A stretch of 64,000 nt of DNA from Pseudomonas sp. BN417 (GCF_029871205.1 NZ_SSOJ01000163.1:45140-109139); one strand, 5' to 3'; shown: positions 41,807 through 51,287, numbered from the stretch's first letter. Program-made: numbers and translations. Notes: generated by a model from the sequence alone, not told the origin.

Positions 41807-42502
41807 ATGAACCTGAAATTACTTTCGATCATTCCATTCACACTCTCGCTGGTCGGCTGCTCGATGGCCCCGAAGATTGATTCCAGCCATTCAGAGCAAC
41901 TTGACAATCCGCGTGGGCATACCCAGGTCGAGAAGAACGAAGACATGATTTACTGGAAACGGAATGACGTCCTTTTTGCTGCAAGTTATGACAAGAAGAT
42001 CTTCCTGAGCCCGACTGGTTTGGTTTCGGCCGCGGATGGTACCAGCCAGGACCTCGACTCGGCGGAAGAACGGAAAATTCTCAACCGTTTCCGCTCTCAA
42101 CTGCAACACGAACTTTTATCCGCAGGTTACGAACTCGTCGACACCCCCACTCCGCGCTCCCTCGCACTCAAGGTGTCGATAGCCGATATCAAGCGCACGC
42201 CGCGGGATATGACCGTCATGGAATACGTCCCGATCGGATTCCTCGTCGGTCTGGGCATGCACACGGCCGGCTTGCGGGATGAAACGCTCTATCTGTTCTT
42301 CAAGACCGAAGTCACCGACGGCATGAACGGGGAAACCTTCGGCCAGGCCGTGAACCGGGTGCGCAGCGCGGATATAGACCCGTCCGACTCCCCCGTTGCC
42401 GAGGATCTCTACCCCGCAATCGACGCCAAGGCGCGACAACTTCGCGAGCGACTGGATCGCGAGTTCCAGGGCGAGAGCGCCCTGCATGCCACTTCCAATT
42501 AA
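41807..42502 (+). CDS. DUF3313-like lipoprotein (copy 2)
   Basis: This 231-residue lipoprotein has lipobox LSLVGC (Cys about 18). It is related to copy 1 at 36939: KKIFLSPTGLVSAADGTSQDLDSAEERK, FRSQLQHELLSAGYELV and the terminal RQLRERLDREFQG align by eye. It also has an inserted hydrophobic Gly-rich turn (VPIGFLVGLGMHTAG). The divergent orientation from the ToxR-like gene puts its promoter next to that regulator. The function is unknown. ATG 41807 was chosen at the start of the lipoprotein signal. Confidence 0.78.
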   Translation: MNLKLLSIIPFTLSLVGCSMAPKIDSSHSEQLDNPRGHTQVEKNEDMIYWKRNDVLFAASYDKKIFLSPTGLVSAADGTSQDLDSAEERKILNRFRSQLQHELLSAGYELVDTPTPRSLALKVSIADIKRTPRDMTVMEYVPIGFLVGLGMHTAGLRDETLYLFFKTEVTDGMNGETFGQAVNRVRSADIDPSDSPVAEDLYPAIDAKARQLRERLDREFQGESALHATSN

Positions 42503-42538
42503 CCCGGAAACCCCTCACAGGAACCATCAGGTAGAAAG

Positions 42539-43039
42539 ATGAAATTCGGAAAACACCTTGCTGCAACCCTGCTCACCCTTGCTTCCTTTGGCGCCGTTGC
42601 GGATGACAGAGGGCTTTATGTGGGTGCCGGTGTGACCCACGTGGAAACGGATGAACACAGCCTCGGCGACAGCGATAACAGCTACAAGGCCTACGCGGGT
42701 TACCGCTTCAATCCATACCTGGCAATCGAAGGCGCAGTGGTCGACCTGGGCGAGTTCGAAGGCGATGGGCAACGCTTCGACGGCAAATCCGTCCAGGCCG
42801 CGGTGCACCTCGGTGTCCCGATCGGCGACCGGATCCGCCTGTTCGCCAGTGGCGGCGTCCATGCCTGGGATGCCGAAGGAGATTCCGCCGGGGATGACAA
42901 TGACATGGACCTCACCTACGGTGCCGGCGTCGAACTCGACCTGTTCAGGAACATCGGCGTACGTGTGGAGCAGGAGGTCCTGAAGGTGGGTGATATCGAC
43001 CTGGACCAGACCAGCGCCTCCGTCTACTTCATTTTCTGA
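42539..43039 (+). CDS. Small outer-membrane beta-barrel protein (OmpA/OmpW-like)
   Basis: This 166-residue exported protein has a signal peptide (MKFGKHLAATLLTLASFGAVA, cut about 21). A pattern of alternating strands follows: GLYVGAGVTHVETD, SYKAYAGYRFNPYLAIEGA, VQAAVHLGVPIGDRIRLFASGG, LTYGAGVELDLFRNIGVRVEQE. It ends with a C-terminal aromatic residue (VYFIF), the signal for BAM assembly. It is the size of an 8-stranded barrel without a periplasmic OmpA domain. It follows the DUF3313 lipoprotein by 36 bases on the same strand, so they may be co-transcribed. Confidence 0.85.
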   Translation: MKFGKHLAATLLTLASFGAVADDRGLYVGAGVTHVETDEHSLGDSDNSYKAYAGYRFNPYLAIEGAVVDLGEFEGDGQRFDGKSVQAAVHLGVPIGDRIRLFASGGVHAWDAEGDSAGDDNDMDLTYGAGVELDLFRNIGVRVEQEVLKVGDIDLDQTSASVYFIF

Positions 43040-43403
43040 TTCGATCCACGGCGGCTCCTGCACTCGCAGCGAGCCGCTTCCCTCCGCCACCGGCCGCCCA
43101 GCGCCGGGTCGGCCCCTCCCCCGCCAGCCTCCGCCTGGGCCATCCTGTCGGCCGGCAAGCCTTTCCTGCTGCCGCTCCTCGGCCAGTGCGCAGGATGCGC
43201 CGCTCCGCGATCCGGTCGAAATCGTCGGTCTGTGCAACCGGTACATCCAGCGCCAAGGATTGCAGGTAATCAGCGGGCGCCCTGTCGGGCCTTGCATCGG
43301 CGCAAGCGGGAATCATGGCCAGGGCGAAAAGGGAAAGCGCGGCAACCCGGACGGGAGCGCGCAGGGACGGGCGAAGCGGAAAACGTACCACGGGTATCTC
43401 CAT
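43029..43403 (-). CDS. Small exported protein, uncertain
   Basis: This 124-residue frame starts MEIPVVRFPLRPSLR and has a signal-like hydrophobic segment ending ACADA (about 36). A plausible mature stretch follows: DYLQSLALDVPVAQTDDFDRIAERRI. The last third is a low-complexity Gly/Arg/Ala run that overlaps the barrel gene end by 11 bases and may be out of frame. No family was recognised, and the ribosome binding site is weak. Confidence 0.38.
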   Translation of the reverse strand: MEIPVVRFPLRPSLRAPVRVAALSLFALAMIPACADARPDRAPADYLQSLALDVPVAQTDDFDRIAERRILRTGRGAAAGKACRPTGWPRRRLAGEGPTRRWAAGGGGKRLAASAGAAVDRIRK

Positions 43404-43453
43404 CGGCAACTTGAACTCATCGTCAATTCGGGGCGCCACGCCATGAAGCCCCG

Positions 43454-43488
43454 AGTAGGTTGGTGTTGAGCGAAGCGAAGCCCAACAA
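43454..43488. repeat. REP-like intergenic repeat (TAGGTTGG...CCCAAC type)
   Basis: It resembles the common gammaproteobacterial palindromic repeat with arms around GTTGGG and a GAGCGAAGCGAA centre. This copy is imperfect (GTTGGTGTT on one arm, CCCAAC on the other). It lies between two minus-strand secreted-protein genes. Confidence 0.5.
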
Positions 43489-43553
43489 GGCGGCGCGTGC
43501 GTGGCCCAAACCGCCCGCCTCTCCCATACGGGTTCCGACAGCGGTGGTATTGG

Positions 43554-43874
43554 CTAACGGCTGCAGGATCCCCGTTCGACTAGGGCAGAGGTGATATCGG
43601 AGCCATCGTGTTGAATCGCGGACCAGATGATCACCCCGCTCTGCCCCTCGGCAACACTTCCGCTGGCATTGACGGTAGAGCTCAGGCCCTGCGCATTGGT
43701 CACCGACAGTACGTAGTCGCATTGGTAATACTCGTCCCCGTCGCCATCGGCCGCGCAAACCAGACTCCAGGTATTGCCAAGCTTGTTCGGCCCCACGCAT
43801 TCAGCTGCCGCAAATGCGCCAGTTCCCCACAAGCTGACCGCAGCCACCGCGATAACAGAATTCAGGTAGTGCAT
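43554..43874 (-). CDS. Small secreted cysteine-containing protein
   Basis: This 106-residue protein has a signal peptide (MHYLNSVIAVAAVSLWGTGAFA, cut about 22). The mature domain of about 84 residues has four Cys (ECVGPN, LVCAAD, YQCDY, GSCSR), able to form two disulfides. It contains the beta-rich segment YVLSVTNAQGLSSTVNASG. GAGGT lies before the ATG. No family was recognised. Its position suggests part of the envelope cluster. Confidence 0.7.
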   Translation of the reverse strand: MHYLNSVIAVAAVSLWGTGAFAAAECVGPNKLGNTWSLVCAADGDGDEYYQCDYVLSVTNAQGLSSTVNASGSVAEGQSGVIIWSAIQHDGSDITSALVERGSCSR

Positions 43875-44061
43875 AGCGGAACCTCATTCCCAACCCAGTG
43901 CGGCCCTGGACATTCGCGACCCACCAGAAGTTACGAGCGCGACGATCATCGACCTTCGACTTGCGCAGGGTCCACCGACGCCTCGCCCAGCGCGAACGCT
44001 GTCGCGACGCCAACAGATTGCAACAGCCCCGTCCTTCTTGCTGATCGCCAAGTTCGGCCAA

Positions 44062-44517
44062 TCAGTTCTGCGGTACGACCCGGGCCTCGTTGCCGGAGCC
44101 CTCGACATACACCGCCATGCCCTGCTTGAGCGCCGGGTTGATGGGCTGGGTCACCGAGACCAATACACCGTTCTTCACGCGCACAATGACCTGCTGGGCT
44201 TCCTGCGGTTGGTCATAGTGCTTCTTCTCGGCATAGTTGCCACCGGCCGCTCCGGCGAGGGCACCGGCGACCATGGCGACATCCCGGCCCGTGCCCTGGC
44301 CGATCAGGCTACCCAGGCCGACACCAGCCAACCCACCGAGGATGGCGCCGACTCCGCTGTCATGGTTGGTCTGCATCTGCGTCGGCACGATCTGCTCGAT
44401 CCGCCCGCTGCGAATCTCCATTTCACCGGGCCCACCACTCCCGGCATCGACCGCTGCGCAGGCGGAAAGCAGCAGGCTGAACAGCAAGGTTGCAATCCTG
44501 GAAACCATTACGTTCAT
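44062..44517 (-). CDS. SlyB-like outer-membrane lipoprotein with glycine zipper
   Basis: This 151-residue lipoprotein has lipobox LLLSAC (Cys about 17). A glycine-zipper 2TM segment covers about 55-100 (GVGAILGGLAGVGLGSLIGQGTGRD, VAGALAGAAGGNYAEKK). The C-terminal beta domain has VIVRVKNGVLVSVTQ and VYVEGSGNEARVV. This is the architecture of SlyB/PcpY lipoproteins, which stabilise the outer membrane. GAGG precedes ATG 44517. It lies downstream of the HAD gene on the same strand (36 bases), so it may be co-transcribed. There is no PhoP-type box that I can identify. Confidence 0.88.
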   Translation of the reverse strand: MNVMVSRIATLLFSLLLSACAAVDAGSGGPGEMEIRSGRIEQIVPTQMQTNHDSGVGAILGGLAGVGLGSLIGQGTGRDVAMVAGALAGAAGGNYAEKKHYDQPQEAQQVIVRVKNGVLVSVTQPINPALKQGMAVYVEGSGNEARVVPQN

Positions 44518-44553
44518 CGTGATCACCTCATTAGTCAGAACGGTCGCGCCTGG

Positions 44554-45567
44554 TCACTGCTTCGCCACCTCGGCGTCGAAGGGGTAGACCTTGCGCCAGT
44601 CCTTCGCCATGTCCACCACTGTCCAGCCCTTGGCCTTGGCCTCATCCAGCGCCTTGTCCAGCTTGCCGATCCTGGACTGCCGGTCGTAGGCCCACTCGCG
44701 CAACGGGTCGGTGTGGTGCACCAGTCCCATGAAGCGCTTGCCGCTGCCGGCGGCGGTCCACTGCAGCATCTGCTGGTCGCCATCGGAATTGCCGAAGGCC
44801 AGGATCGGGCGGCGGCCGATGACGGCGTCGATGCTTTCCGGCTTGCCCGGACCGTCGTCGTTGTGGGCCAGCTTGGGAGTGCGCATGATCAGCGGCTTGC
44901 CGTCGTTGTACTGGTATTGGCCGGTGAAGGTGGTGCCTATCACCTGCTCCGGCGGGATGCCGTAAACCTCGTCGGTCCAGGCGCGCATGAATGCCACCTC
45001 GCCGCCGGAGACTATGTAGGTCTTGAAGCCGTTGGCGCGCAGGTAGTCGAGCAGTTCCAGCATCGGCTGGTAGACCATCTCGGTGTAGGGCTTCTGGCTT
45101 TTCGGGTGCTTCGCTTTGGCCAGCCAGGCGCGGACATTGGCGGTGAAGGCCTCGGTGCTGACACCGGTATGGGTGGCGCCGATGATCTTCATCAGCCCTT
45201 CCATGCCACTTTCGGCCAGGGTTTTCTGGTCGCCCTCCAGCACCGCCTTGAACGGCTGCTGGGTCTTCCATTCAGGGTGCTGCGGGGCCAGGCGCTCGAC
45301 CTCGGCAAGGGCGAACAGCACCTGGAAGTACATGGGCTGTTCACTCCACAGCGTGCCGTCGTTATCGAACACCGCAATGCGTTCGGCTGGCGCGACGAAG
45401 TCCTTGGATCCCTCGGCGGTGACCGCCTCGACGAACTCGATTATGGCCTTCCTGGGAGGGCTGTCCTGCCAGGATGGCAAGGGTTCGGCGGCCTGCAGCA
45501 GTAGCGGCCAGAGCAGGAGGAGGAAGATCCAGCGGGCAGTCAGGTGGGGCAAGGAGACGCGGTTCAT
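44554..45567 (-). CDS. Exported HAD-family phosphatase
   Basis: This 337-residue protein has a signal peptide (about 1-27, cut after LLLQA). The HAD motifs are all visible: DNDGT with nucleophile Asp68, VSGGEVAF (motif II), a Lys before NDDGPGKP, and FGNSDGD (motif IV). HAD motif I here is D-N-D-G-T, as in the phosphoserine-phosphatase-like subgroup. It would hydrolyse a phosphate ester in the periplasm. It is followed by the SlyB-like gene and preceded by a FadL-type porin, suggesting a scavenging role for a hydrophobic substrate. The specific substrate is unknown. Confidence 0.88.
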   Translation of the reverse strand: MNRVSLPHLTARWIFLLLLWPLLLQAAEPLPSWQDSPPRKAIIEFVEAVTAEGSKDFVAPAERIAVFDNDGTLWSEQPMYFQVLFALAEVERLAPQHPEWKTQQPFKAVLEGDQKTLAESGMEGLMKIIGATHTGVSTEAFTANVRAWLAKAKHPKSQKPYTEMVYQPMLELLDYLRANGFKTYIVSGGEVAFMRAWTDEVYGIPPEQVIGTTFTGQYQYNDGKPLIMRTPKLAHNDDGPGKPESIDAVIGRRPILAFGNSDGDQQMLQWTAAGSGKRFMGLVHHTDPLREWAYDRQSRIGKLDKALDEAKAKGWTVVDMAKDWRKVYPFDAEVAKQ

Positions 45568-45586
45568 GTGCTTCCCTCCGCCGCTG

Positions 45587-46864
45587 TCAGAAGCGCCAGG
45601 TCATGTTGCCGGTGAAGGCCTGGAGCCAGGCATTGTCGAACTCTCCCGACGTGCGCTCGCCAGACAGGGTCTTGGTCTGGTCGATCGGCATGTCGCCGAG
45701 CCAGATGAAGACCCAGCTGAAATTGACGTCGGTGTCCTTGTCCAGTGCCCAGGTCGCACCGGTCGCCAGGCGCCAGGACTCGCCCATCGGCACGGTAAAG
45801 GTCCGGTCGGAATCGGAAACCGCCGCGCTGTCATAGGCGACACCGACATTCCACAGCAGCGCCGGCGTTGCCTGGTACTGCGCGCCCAGGGACAGGTGGT
45901 AAGTGTCCTTGTAGTTGGCGTCGACAGCGCGTGCTGTAGCGCGGTCCCGCGCCGTCTCCACCTCCACGGCGATGTCACCGAACTCCGACCAGTCCTGCCA
46001 ATTGACCGAAGCCAGCAGTGCCCATTGCGCGTCCAGCTGCTGGTACAGGCTGAGGGTGAGGGTTTGTGGGATCTGTGTGTCGAGTTCGAGGTTCGTGCCA
46101 TCCAGGGGATCCAGGAGCGGCCCCGTCCCGTCGACGTCCAGGCGGTCTTCGAAATCCAGGTCGATTTCGCTTGTATAGGCCAGGCCGATCCGCGTGCCGG
46201 GCCGCGGCGCGTAGATCACCCCCAGGTTGGCGCCGTAGCCCCAGGTGTTGTCCGCGTACTTGAACTGGCCGTCGCTGCGGTCCAGCAGGCCGAAAGGCGC
46301 GCGGTTGATCGCTGCCTCGGTCTCCAGCATGCCGAACATGGCCTTGAGGCCGAGGCCGACCGACCACTGGTCGTTGAAGCGATAGGCCACGCTGGGCACC
46401 AGCGACAGGCCGGCGATGCTGGCGTCCTGGACGAAATAGCGCCCGGACCAGTCGTCATCGTAGTTTTCCGCCAGGCCGAAATCGCCGTAGGAACCGAAAC
46501 CGACGCTCCATTGCTCATCCAGCCGGTGGCTGATGAAGAAACTGGCGCCCGGCGTCGGGTCGAGGATGTTGCCACTGCCGGTGCCCGGAGTGTTGGTTGC
46601 CACATCGCGATGGAAGGTCAGGTCGCCGAACAGCACTTGCGCGCCGGCGGTGATCTGGGTGCCGTCCAGATAGCTCAAGCCGGCAGGGTTGCTGGCGATG
46701 GTCGAGGGTCCTTGCGCCCGGGCGGCAGCGCCGGCATTGGCCAGGCCGGCGTTGTCCGTGGCGATTTCGTAGAGCATCAGGCCGCCCGCCAGACTTTCCT
46801 GGCTGCAGAAGAGCGCCAATAGGGTCAACTTGGCCATCGACAGCGTACGCATATTCGGCTGCAT
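45587..46864 (-). CDS. FadL/OmpP1-family outer-membrane transporter
   Basis: This 425-residue protein has a signal peptide (about 1-26, ending SLAGG). The FadL hatch start is GLANAGAAARAQGPSTIASNPAGLSYL, the NPA motif being diagnostic. Fourteen-strand barrel segments follow, ending with NMTWRF, whose final Phe is the BAM signal. These channels pass long-chain fatty acids and other hydrophobic molecules across the outer membrane by lateral diffusion. The gene is 19 bases upstream of the HAD gene on the same strand, so the two are a probable operon. It lies next to an arylsulfatase, suggesting uptake of sulfated or desulfated hydrophobic compounds. Confidence 0.92.
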   Translation of the reverse strand: MQPNMRTLSMAKLTLLALFCSQESLAGGLMLYEIATDNAGLANAGAAARAQGPSTIASNPAGLSYLDGTQITAGAQVLFGDLTFHRDVATNTPGTGSGNILDPTPGASFFISHRLDEQWSVGFGSYGDFGLAENYDDDWSGRYFVQDASIAGLSLVPSVAYRFNDQWSVGLGLKAMFGMLETEAAINRAPFGLLDRSDGQFKYADNTWGYGANLGVIYAPRPGTRIGLAYTSEIDLDFEDRLDVDGTGPLLDPLDGTNLELDTQIPQTLTLSLYQQLDAQWALLASVNWQDWSEFGDIAVEVETARDRATARAVDANYKDTYHLSLGAQYQATPALLWNVGVAYDSAAVSDSDRTFTVPMGESWRLATGATWALDKDTDVNFSWVFIWLGDMPIDQTKTLSGERTSGEFDNAWLQAFTGNMTWRF

Positions 46865-46966
46865 CTTTGCCCCCTGCTAGGGATGAACCATCCTCTGAAG
46901 CCGGTAATTAGAGGCACCAGCTCGCGATCCCATCTTTTCCATGTGGTGCCTGGCGCAATGCTTCCA

Positions 46967-46989
46967 TGGCAGCCCCGGCGGGGCTGCCA
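46967..46989. terminator. GC-rich hairpin after the arylsulfatase gene, weak terminator
   Basis: A 10-bp stem (TGGCAGCCCC / GGGGCTGCCA) has a 3-base loop, just past the sulfatase stop on the minus strand. No T-run follows on either strand, so it may be only an attenuating or mRNA-stabilising hairpin. Confidence 0.4.
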
Positions 46990-46999
46990 CAGAGCAACG

Positions 47000-48655
47000 C
47001 TAATTACCGGTCGGCAATTGCAGGTGGATACCTTCTTTCTTCAGGTCCTCCCGTATCCACTGGAACTTCTGATACTTGGACAGTTCGAGGGGGCCGTCGT
47101 AGGTCATGCTCTGCATTTTGCGCGGCGGGTATTCGATGTAGGTTTTCATCAGCTTGTTGATCGCCGCACTGATAGGCACTACCGACCAGGTGTGCTCGGT
47201 GAAGTTGTTCATGAAGATGTCGTAGCGCTCCTGCGGGTCCTGCAGCAGGTCGAAGACCTGGGGGATGGTCGCTACGTACTTGGCCTCACCCTTCCAACCA
47301 AGGTTGCTGTCCACGGCCAGGCCACCGGTCTGGGCACCATTGTCGCCACGCAGGTTGAATACTGCCTTGAAATGGCCAACTCGGGCGGCACCGGGCGACA
47401 GCTCGTTCTCGGTAAAGTAGAACCACTCCTTGCGCGGGGACTCGCCAGTCCCGAGCAGCACCGGGGTCATGTTGTAACTGTCGAAAATGATCGGCTGACC
47501 ATCGCGGTCCTTTTCCGGTAGCTTCACACCAGCCACTGCGGCGAAGGTCGCCATCAGGTCCAGGCCACCGATGATTTCGTGGTTTTTCGTGCCAGGCTTG
47601 ATCTGGCCAGGCCAGCTCATGATTGCCGGTACACGGTTTCCGCCCTCTCGCACCGTGCCCTTGGTGCCCCGAAATGGCGTGTAGCCAGCATCCGGATAGA
47701 CATCCTGCCAGGCGCCGTTATCGGTGGTGTAGACGACCAGGGTGTTCTTATCCAGGCCAAGGGCCCTGAGCTTGTCCATGATGCGGCCGATGCGCGTGTC
47801 GAGTTCGACAATGGAGTCCGCGTACTTGGACTTGGAAATCGACTTGTGCTTGAACTCGGGCGCCGGCATGTTCGGCTGGTGCACTTTCATGAAGTTGACG
47901 TTGATGAAAAACGGCTTATCCGACTTGGCCGCCGTATCGAGGAATTCCAGCGCGGCTTTCTCGACATAGCTGTCGAAGAATGGAATACCGATAACTCCCG
48001 GTTTGCCATCGACGACCGGCGTATCGACGTACTGGCCGTTGACCTTGAATTCTTCGACCGCCTTTTCACCCGCCTTGCCGGATAGTGCACCCCTGGTCAC
48101 CTTGACGAACATCTCGCGGGTCTCCGCGTCCATGTCCGGGAACCAATCGGGGTCGGCATAGGTGTACGCATTCAAGTGATAAAGGCCGACGTATTTCATC
48201 ACGTCATACCCTTGGGCATTGGGCAGTGCGTAGTCCGCCTCGCCCAAGTGCCACTTGCCGGTGAAGTAGGTCTCGTAGCCACCGGTCTTGAGTACTGACG
48301 CCAAAGTCCATTCGGCGGCTGGCAGACCACCGCCCTGTCCTTGGAAGGCCACTGTCGTCATCCCGCTGCGGTTTGGGATGCGGCCGGTCTGCATGGCAGC
48401 GCGGCCAGGGGTGCAACTGGGTTGCGCGTAGAACGAATAGAAAGTTTTACCTTCAGCGGCCAACCGGTCGATGCTCGGAGTCGGCATCCCTCGGCCTTCC
48501 CCTCCCCCATAGGGCCCCAGGTCGCCGTAGCCGGTATCGTCGGAGACGATAAAAAGAATATTGGGTTTTTCCGTCTGGGCTTGGGCAAGACCGGACAAGG
48601 TCATGATCACGGCTAGCGCGATTGGAAATTTCAAGCGAACTGATGGGGTTTTCAT
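47000..48655 (-). CDS. Periplasmic arylsulfatase (type I formylglycine sulfatase)
   Basis: This 551-residue sulfatase has a signal peptide (about 1-26). The calcium-binding start is ILFIVSDDTGYGDLG (33-47). The formylglycine motif CTPGRAAMQTG has Cys81, to be converted by a formylglycine-generating enzyme or anaerobic sulfatase maturase, neither of which is seen in this window. FTGKWHLGE and TTDNGAW are the other family signatures. It would release sulfate from aryl or alkyl sulfate esters. AAGGA lies 8 bases before ATG 48655. It transcribes towards the FadL/HAD/SlyB genes. Confidence 0.93.
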   Translation of the reverse strand: MKTPSVRLKFPIALAVIMTLSGLAQAQTEKPNILFIVSDDTGYGDLGPYGGGEGRGMPTPSIDRLAAEGKTFYSFYAQPSCTPGRAAMQTGRIPNRSGMTTVAFQGQGGGLPAAEWTLASVLKTGGYETYFTGKWHLGEADYALPNAQGYDVMKYVGLYHLNAYTYADPDWFPDMDAETREMFVKVTRGALSGKAGEKAVEEFKVNGQYVDTPVVDGKPGVIGIPFFDSYVEKAALEFLDTAAKSDKPFFINVNFMKVHQPNMPAPEFKHKSISKSKYADSIVELDTRIGRIMDKLRALGLDKNTLVVYTTDNGAWQDVYPDAGYTPFRGTKGTVREGGNRVPAIMSWPGQIKPGTKNHEIIGGLDLMATFAAVAGVKLPEKDRDGQPIIFDSYNMTPVLLGTGESPRKEWFYFTENELSPGAARVGHFKAVFNLRGDNGAQTGGLAVDSNLGWKGEAKYVATIPQVFDLLQDPQERYDIFMNNFTEHTWSVVPISAAINKLMKTYIEYPPRKMQSMTYDGPLELSKYQKFQWIREDLKKEGIHLQLPTGN

Positions 48656-48925
48656 GCCAGGTATCCTTTCGCAGGTGTTGCTCGATGCTGTTTGCAGCCC
48701 AGGTGATGAGCGCACACCAACTACGAACTTCAGTGCTTTACCACCGAGCGGATAGCCTAGGTACTGCGTACTGAATCACTTCCCCCAAATAAGATGACCA
48801 TGCACTGGTTAAGGCCAGGAGGGAGTCTAGTGCGACTTTTTCTATCGCGCGTGCAATAGGTGGTTTTTTCACCAAAGAATTTGCGAGCTGGGAACTGTTC
48901 GTTCCCAGGGGAGCCCCAGAATGGA

Positions 48926-50827
48926 TCAGATCTCGACCTGGGTGCCCAGTTCGATCACGCGGTTCACCGGCAACTGGAAGTAACGTAGGCTGCTGTTGGC
49001 GTTCTTGTGCAGGAAGGCGAACAACCCTTCGCGCCAGAGCGACATGCCGAGGCCTTTGGTGGGTATCACCGTTTCGCGGCTGAGGAAGTAGGTGGTGCGC
49101 ATTGGCGCGAAGTCCAGGCCCTCGACGCGGCACTGCTGGAGCGCGCCCGGCACGTTGGGTTCTTCCATGAAACCGAAGTGGAGCAGCACTCGGTAGAAGC
49201 CGTCACCGTACGGCAGGACTTCGAAACGCTGCTCATCCTCTATGCGCGGGGTGTCCCGGGTCACCACCGTCAGCAGCACGACCTGCTCATGCAGCACCTG
49301 GTTGTGCAGCATGTTGTGCAGCAGCGCATGGGGGACGGCGTCGGGGCTGGCGCTGAGGAATATCGCCGTGCCCCCGACGCGATGCGGCGGCTGGATCCGG
49401 ATACTGTCGAGAAATCCCCGAAGCGGCAGCGCCGTCTCGTCCAGGCGCTCGATCAGGATTTGCTTGCCGCTCTTCCAGGTCGTCATCAGCAGGAAGAGGA
49501 TCACCCCCGCGACCACCGGGAAGGCGCCACCCTGGAAAATCTTGGGCACGTTGGCGCCGAAGAACAGCCCATCCACGACCAGGAACCCCAGTAGCAGCGG
49601 CACCGCCAGCCAGCGTGGCGCGCGCCACAACAGCAGCATCACGGCCGAGACCAGCAGCGTGTCGATCAGCATGGTCGTGGTGACGGCCACGCCATAGGCC
49701 GCGGCCAGCGCGCCGGACGAACCGAAGCCGATCACCAGCAGCACGACGCAGGTCATCAACGCCCAGTTCACCACGCCGATGTAGATCTGGCCCTGTGCGG
49801 CGCTGGATGTGTGCTGCACCTGCATCCGCGGGATGTAGCCCAGCTGAATGGCTTGCTGGCTCAAGGAGAATGCGCCGGAGATCACCGCCTGGGAGGCGAT
49901 GATCGTGGCCAGCGTCGCCAGCCCGATCATCGGCAGCAGCGCCCATTCCGGGGCCAACAGGTAGAAGGGGTTGCGGGCGGCGGCCGGATTCGACAGCAAC
50001 AAGGCGCCCTGACCGAAATAGTTCAGCACCAGCCCGGGGAGGACCAGGCTGAACCAGGCCCTGGCAATGGGCTTGCGGCCAAAATGTCCCATGTCGGCAT
50101 ACAGGGCTTCCGCCCCGGTCAGGGCCAGCACCACGGCGCCGAGGATGGTCACCCCGATGCCCGGGTGGGCAACGAAGAAGTTGAAGGCCCACCACGGATT
50201 GACGGCCTGCAGCACCTCGGGCCGCTGCGAGATGCCATGGATGCCGAGCACGCCCAGCACCACGAACCACAGCACCATCACCGGTCCGAAGAGGATGCCG
50301 ATCCGCGCCGTTCCGTGCTTCTGGATCAGGAACAGGCCGATCAGCAGCACCACGGTGATCGGCACGACCCAATGGCCCACACCAGGCAGGGCGACGTCCA
50401 GACCTTCGACTGCCGACAGCACGGAGATTGCCGGGGTGATCATGCTGTCGCCGTAGAACAGCGCCGTACCGAACAACCCCAGCAGGACCAGCAGCGCGCT
50501 GAGCCTGGGATAAGCGGCGGTGGCGCGGCGTGCCAACGCGGTCAGCGCCATGACGCCGCCCTCGCCGCCGTTGTCGGCACGCAGCATGAACAACACATAT
50601 TTCAGCGACACGACCCAGAGCAGGGACCAGAGGACCAGCGACAGGACCCCGAGCACGCCCGGCGCGTTGACTTCCACGCCATAGTGACCGGCGAAGACTT
50701 CCTTGAGGGTGTAAAGCGGGCTGGTGCCGATATCGCCATAGACCACGCCGGTGGCGGCGACGAGCAAGCCAATGGATGACGAGTGGGCAGGAGAATGGGC
50801 CATCGGCTCCAGGACCTTCGAGCTCAT
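48926..50827 (-). CDS. kup: Kup potassium uptake transporter
   Basis: This 633-residue K+:H+ symporter of the KUP/HAK/KT family has 12 predicted helices over about 20-430 and a C-terminal cytoplasmic domain of about 150 residues. The family motif [17 protein letters not shown] (28-44) is intact, as are [15 protein letters not shown] and [24 protein letters not shown] lies 7 bases before ATG 50827. It is a single-gene unit. The length and full motif set match E. coli Kup, so the name is secure. Confidence 0.95.
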   Translation of the reverse strand: MSSKVLEPMAHSPAHSSSIGLLVAATGVVYGDIGTSPLYTLKEVFAGHYGVEVNAPGVLGVLSLVLWSLLWVVSLKYVLFMLRADNGGEGGVMALTALARRATAAYPRLSALLVLLGLFGTALFYGDSMITPAISVLSAVEGLDVALPGVGHWVVPITVVLLIGLFLIQKHGTARIGILFGPVMVLWFVVLGVLGIHGISQRPEVLQAVNPWWAFNFFVAHPGIGVTILGAVVLALTGAEALYADMGHFGRKPIARAWFSLVLPGLVLNYFGQGALLLSNPAAARNPFYLLAPEWALLPMIGLATLATIIASQAVISGAFSLSQQAIQLGYIPRMQVQHTSSAAQGQIYIGVVNWALMTCVVLLVIGFGSSGALAAAYGVAVTTTMLIDTLLVSAVMLLLWRAPRWLAVPLLLGFLVVDGLFFGANVPKIFQGGAFPVVAGVILFLLMTTWKSGKQILIERLDETALPLRGFLDSIRIQPPHRVGGTAIFLSASPDAVPHALLHNMLHNQVLHEQVVLLTVVTRDTPRIEDEQRFEVLPYGDGFYRVLLHFGFMEEPNVPGALQQCRVEGLDFAPMRTTYFLSRETVIPTKGLGMSLWREGLFAFLHKNANSSLRYFQLPVNRVIELGTQVEI

Positions 50828-51134
50828 CGATCAACTCCGGGGGAAATATTGGCGGCAAAGCGGGTGGAAGGTTGATGGCATCGAGGTCGGTCGCCGAGCT
50901 GAAGCGGAGGTGCGGGAAACTCGGATAGGCAGCCCGACCTGCCATGAGAGGGCGTCAAGTATCCTGTGCAATTGGCGTTCCCGGCGTAAAAAAAGCGTAA
51001 AAAATTCGCTTGCAGCTGGCCCTTCAACGGCTCTCGATCAACGGTCGTTAGTTGCAGATGGAAGCAACTTGTCAGCCGAAAACCTCCTTGTTAGGTTTTT
51101 TCTGTAGTCGGTCGAAAGATGTGGGAGGCGTGCC
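50828..51134. other. Promoter-sized intergenic region upstream of kup
   Basis: About 300 bases contain no supported gene. AT-rich stretches (GCGTAAAAAAAG, GTAAAAAATTC) lie at 50987-51008 and could hold the kup promoter on the minus strand. No known riboswitch was recognised. Confidence 0.45.
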
Positions 51135-51266
51135 ATGAGCGTGAATACCTTAGGCCTGATCATAGTCGGTTGCGCTTTCATCGGCTGCATCGGAATGGCC
51201 CTGTGGGTCAACCGGCCAGCCATCAAACTATGGTGCGACAGGCATCACCTGCACTTCAGGCACTAG
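51135..51266 (+). CDS. 43-residue single-span membrane protein
   Basis: This small gene reads MSVNTLGLIIVGCAFIGCI then GMALWVNRPAIKLWCDRHHLHFRH. GGGAGG lies 6 bases before the ATG, a strong site. One hydrophobic helix (5-24) is followed by a basic, His-rich tail, giving a type with the N-terminus outside or a small regulator of a membrane complex. No family was recognised. A REP element begins 22 bases downstream. It was found by reading, as it is shorter than usual ORF cut-offs. Confidence 0.55.
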   Translation: MSVNTLGLIIVGCAFIGCIGMALWVNRPAIKLWCDRHHLHFRH

Positions 51267-51287
51267 TGCCCGGCTTGAGGGGCTTAT

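Noticed and set aside
44038-46822. Two long plus-strand frames (488 and 568 codons) over the SlyB/HAD/FadL genes
   Set aside because: They are antisense to genes with intact signal peptides and motifs, and are GC-bias shadows.
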